The notes under the pieces were generated by a model that was not told the DNA's origin, searched no databases, and saw only the letters and a program-made list of their open reading frames with translations. A stretch of 64,000 nucleotides of DNA, taken from NCBI RefSeq assembly GCF_000233715.2, contig NC_021184.1, positions 3,868,001 to 3,932,000 of the forward strand, written 5' to 3'. The position numbers and the translations under genes were made by a program. How positions within the stretch are numbered: the stretch's first letter is position 1; every line of letters begins with the position of its first letter. This document shows positions 62,546 to 64,000 of the stretch, piece after piece. This DNA comes from Desulfoscipio gibsoniae DSM 7213 (GTDB lineage Bacteria > Bacillota > Desulfotomaculia > Desulfotomaculales > Desulfallaceae).

Positions 62546-64000
62546 TTATTCATTTCTACTTGAATGCTCAAATAGATTAGGATAGTAAAACTTAGCTATT
62601 TGTAATGACATTTGCATGTCAAACCTACGCTCAATATCGTCTACATTCATCCGGGAAAGTTTTTTAGCGCGGCCCAAACGGTAGCGGACGGTGTTGACGT
62701 GGCAAAAAAGTATTTCCGCGGCTGTCTTGATGCAACAGCCTGCTGTAAAGTATTCGTCTAGAGTTTTCAGATAGGTAGTGCCCTTGTTTTTGTCTGACTC
62801 CAACAGCGGCCCTAACAGCTCTTGCATAAGATTATAAAGATGTCCGGCTGCGTTTTCATCTACTAGCGCTTGATACAATCCCAGATCCCTGAAAGCAACT
62901 ACCTGGTTCTTCTGTTTTGTCTGCCTTATGTACTTAATACTGAATAATGCATCTTTGTAGGAACCTTCTAGGTCTTTTATTCCCTGAGCGACACGTCCGA
63001 TGCCTATGTACACTTTCCTACCAGTTATTCTTTCAAGCTCCTTCCATATTATTTGCGCGGTGTTCAGCAGGCTATTCTGTTCCCTTGACTTCTGTGAGGG
63101 GCTGTACGACAGCAGAATAATCAATTGCTCCTTTAATGCCACAGCAAAGCTTTGGGGGTAGTGATGCTTCAGGTAAAGGTTTATTTCATAAAGAGAAGGC
63201 CTCCAAAATGATACTAGGATATTTTGTCCCTGACAAACATTGGAGTCTAATTCCGCAACCACTACTACGCGGGGTATGGATATGTCGTAGCCCAGCCCTG
63301 AGGCCTGACGGAAAATCTGTTCTTCGACATACTTGCCATCTAAAAGGGCACTTACAAAGTCACCCTCGATATTTTGCATAACCTCCCGGGCAACTTGCTC
63401 CTTGAGCAGTTCCAAAGCATAGACCGGTATTGTCCGCTGGATGACCGAAAGATAGTCCTCGTTATATTTGGCAGGCTCCATTATCACAAAAAGATATCCT
63501 AGTAGGTTCCCGTCAACGTCAATCGAGGCTGCGACCACTTCTCTGGACAAGTCCTCCTTATACCGTAGTTTAAAAGGAACCCATCCGCCGCTGCCAGGCT
63601 TAAAAGTCCTTCCTTTCATATCTAGTAACTGTGAAGGGTCAAAGTCTTTCAGTTCATTGGTATCCTGCGGCGACCAGGCTCTTTTTACTAGCCTGTTGTC
63701 GCAGAATATAACCCCGGCAGTTAAATAGAGGGCTATTGTATTAGTTATAGCCTGGATACCAGCACTTTTCAAAACCAGACGCAGAAGCCGTTCGTTTAAT
63801 TCAATAAATCGCTGAAGTCTCTTGGCCATTTTCTTTTCCCGATCATAGAGATATGCGTTTTCAAGTGCTATGGCCAGTTGGGAAACAAACATCTTGATGA
63901 TCCCTAGATCCCCACTGGAAAACCCACCTGGCTTATTTATTACGTGAAACACCCCAATACACTTATTACTTACCTTAACTGGCGTGCTGACAATGTTTCG
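62546..64000 (-). CDS. PucR/CdaR-type regulator with GAF domain (cut by window end)
   Basis: The frame is open to the window edge (RNIVSTPVKVSNKCIGVFHV before the first GTG at 63952), so the gene continues outside. It has a GAF-like domain (FSSGDLGIIKMFVSQLAIAL) and a middle GGDEF-like fold typical of CdaR. The PucR C-terminal helix-turn-helix reads TYLKTLDEYFTAGCCIKTAA then EILFCHVNTVRYRLGRAKKL. PucR/CdaR proteins activate catabolic operons in response to substrate. Its place upstream of hyuA on the same strand makes it the likely regulator of the carboxylase operon. Confidence 0.87.
   Translation of the reverse strand, partial: RNIVSTPVKVSNKCIGVFHVINKPGGFSSGDLGIIKMFVSQLAIALENAYLYDREKKMAKRLQRFIELNERLLRLVLKSAGIQAITNTIALYLTAGVIFCDNRLVKRAWSPQDTNELKDFDPSQLLDMKGRTFKPGSGGWVPFKLRYKEDLSREVVAASIDVDGNLLGYLFVIMEPAKYNEDYLSVIQRTIPVYALELLKEQVAREVMQNIEGDFVSALLDGKYVEEQIFRQASGLGYDISIPRVVVVAELDSNVCQGQNILVSFWRPSLYEINLYLKHHYPQSFAVALKEQLIILLSYSPSQKSREQNSLLNTAQIIWKELERITGRKVYIGIGRVAQGIKDLEGSYKDALFSIKYIRQTKQKNQVVAFRDLGLYQALVDENAAGHLYNLMQELLGPLLESDKNKGTTYLKTLDEYFTAGCCIKTAAEILFCHVNTVRYRLGRAKKLSRMNVDDIERRFDMQMSLQIAKFYYPNLFEHSSRNE

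Overview
The window looks like part of the chromosome of an anaerobic, low-to-mid G+C Firmicute of the Desulfotomaculum/Pelotomaculum (Peptococcaceae) type that lives on aromatic or ketone substrates. This is an inference from gene content: a tungsten AOR-like protein closely resembling BamB of class II benzoyl-CoA reductase, Hdr/Mvh-type electron-transfer subunits, three genes read through in-frame UGA as selenoproteins, many Moco/Tuco (molybdenum or tungsten cofactor) riboswitches, and a HyuA/HyuB/zinc-ribbon carboxylase with a CoA ligase. No tRNA or rRNA gene and no CRISPR array was seen.

Region 1 (1-8.7 kb, all minus strand): a MarR-MATE efflux pair with a 24-bp palindromic operator; then a sigma-54 module made of an AcoR-like activator, two perfect palindromic upstream sites and a -24/-12 promoter in front of a cytoplasmic molybdopterin oxidoreductase. 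Next come a radical SAM/SPASM protein and an unusual 1.4-length MoeA behind a Moco riboswitch.

Region 2 (8.7-26.1 kb, minus strand): the tungsten/selenium core. In transcription order it holds a signal-less TupA-like tungstate-binding protein, two riboswitch-controlled proteins (one unknown, one DUF4304-like), a divergent MoeA, selenocysteine FdhA, a small Cys-rich remnant, BamB, BamC, BamD, FdhD, selenocysteine HdrA (BamE-like) and selenocysteine MvhD (BamF-like). Five Moco riboswitches plus one variant candidate, nearly all with terminators, punctuate the region. A family of TATGC-N8-GCATA dyads sits upstream of bamB and fdhA. The genes suggest a machine that moves electrons between formate, ferredoxin and a low-potential W enzyme, with cofactor synthesis, tungstate handling and FDH maturation encoded alongside.

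Region 3 (26-41.5 kb): an O-antigen-ligase/TPR membrane protein, a cytoplasmic chemotaxis transducer with a CZB domain, several small ORFs, and a three-gene minus-strand operon of a 2516-aa RHS/Tc-like protein, a Gly-rich collagen-like protein and a Hint-domain protein.

Region 4 (41.5-56.3 kb): accessory DNA. It holds TetR plus a membrane serine hydrolase, a TopB-AbrB-like island, AbiEi/AbiEii, a RelE-type toxin-antitoxin pair, and repeated broken copies of Rpn-family genes and neighbouring DNA, including a chimeric segmental duplication.

Region 5 (56.3-64 kb, minus strand): a PucR/CdaR-like regulator (cut by the window end), HyuA, HyuB, a gamma-like zinc protein and a phenylacetate-CoA-ligase-type enzyme. 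It is probably an ATP-dependent ketone carboxylase pathway of the acetone/acetophenone kind.
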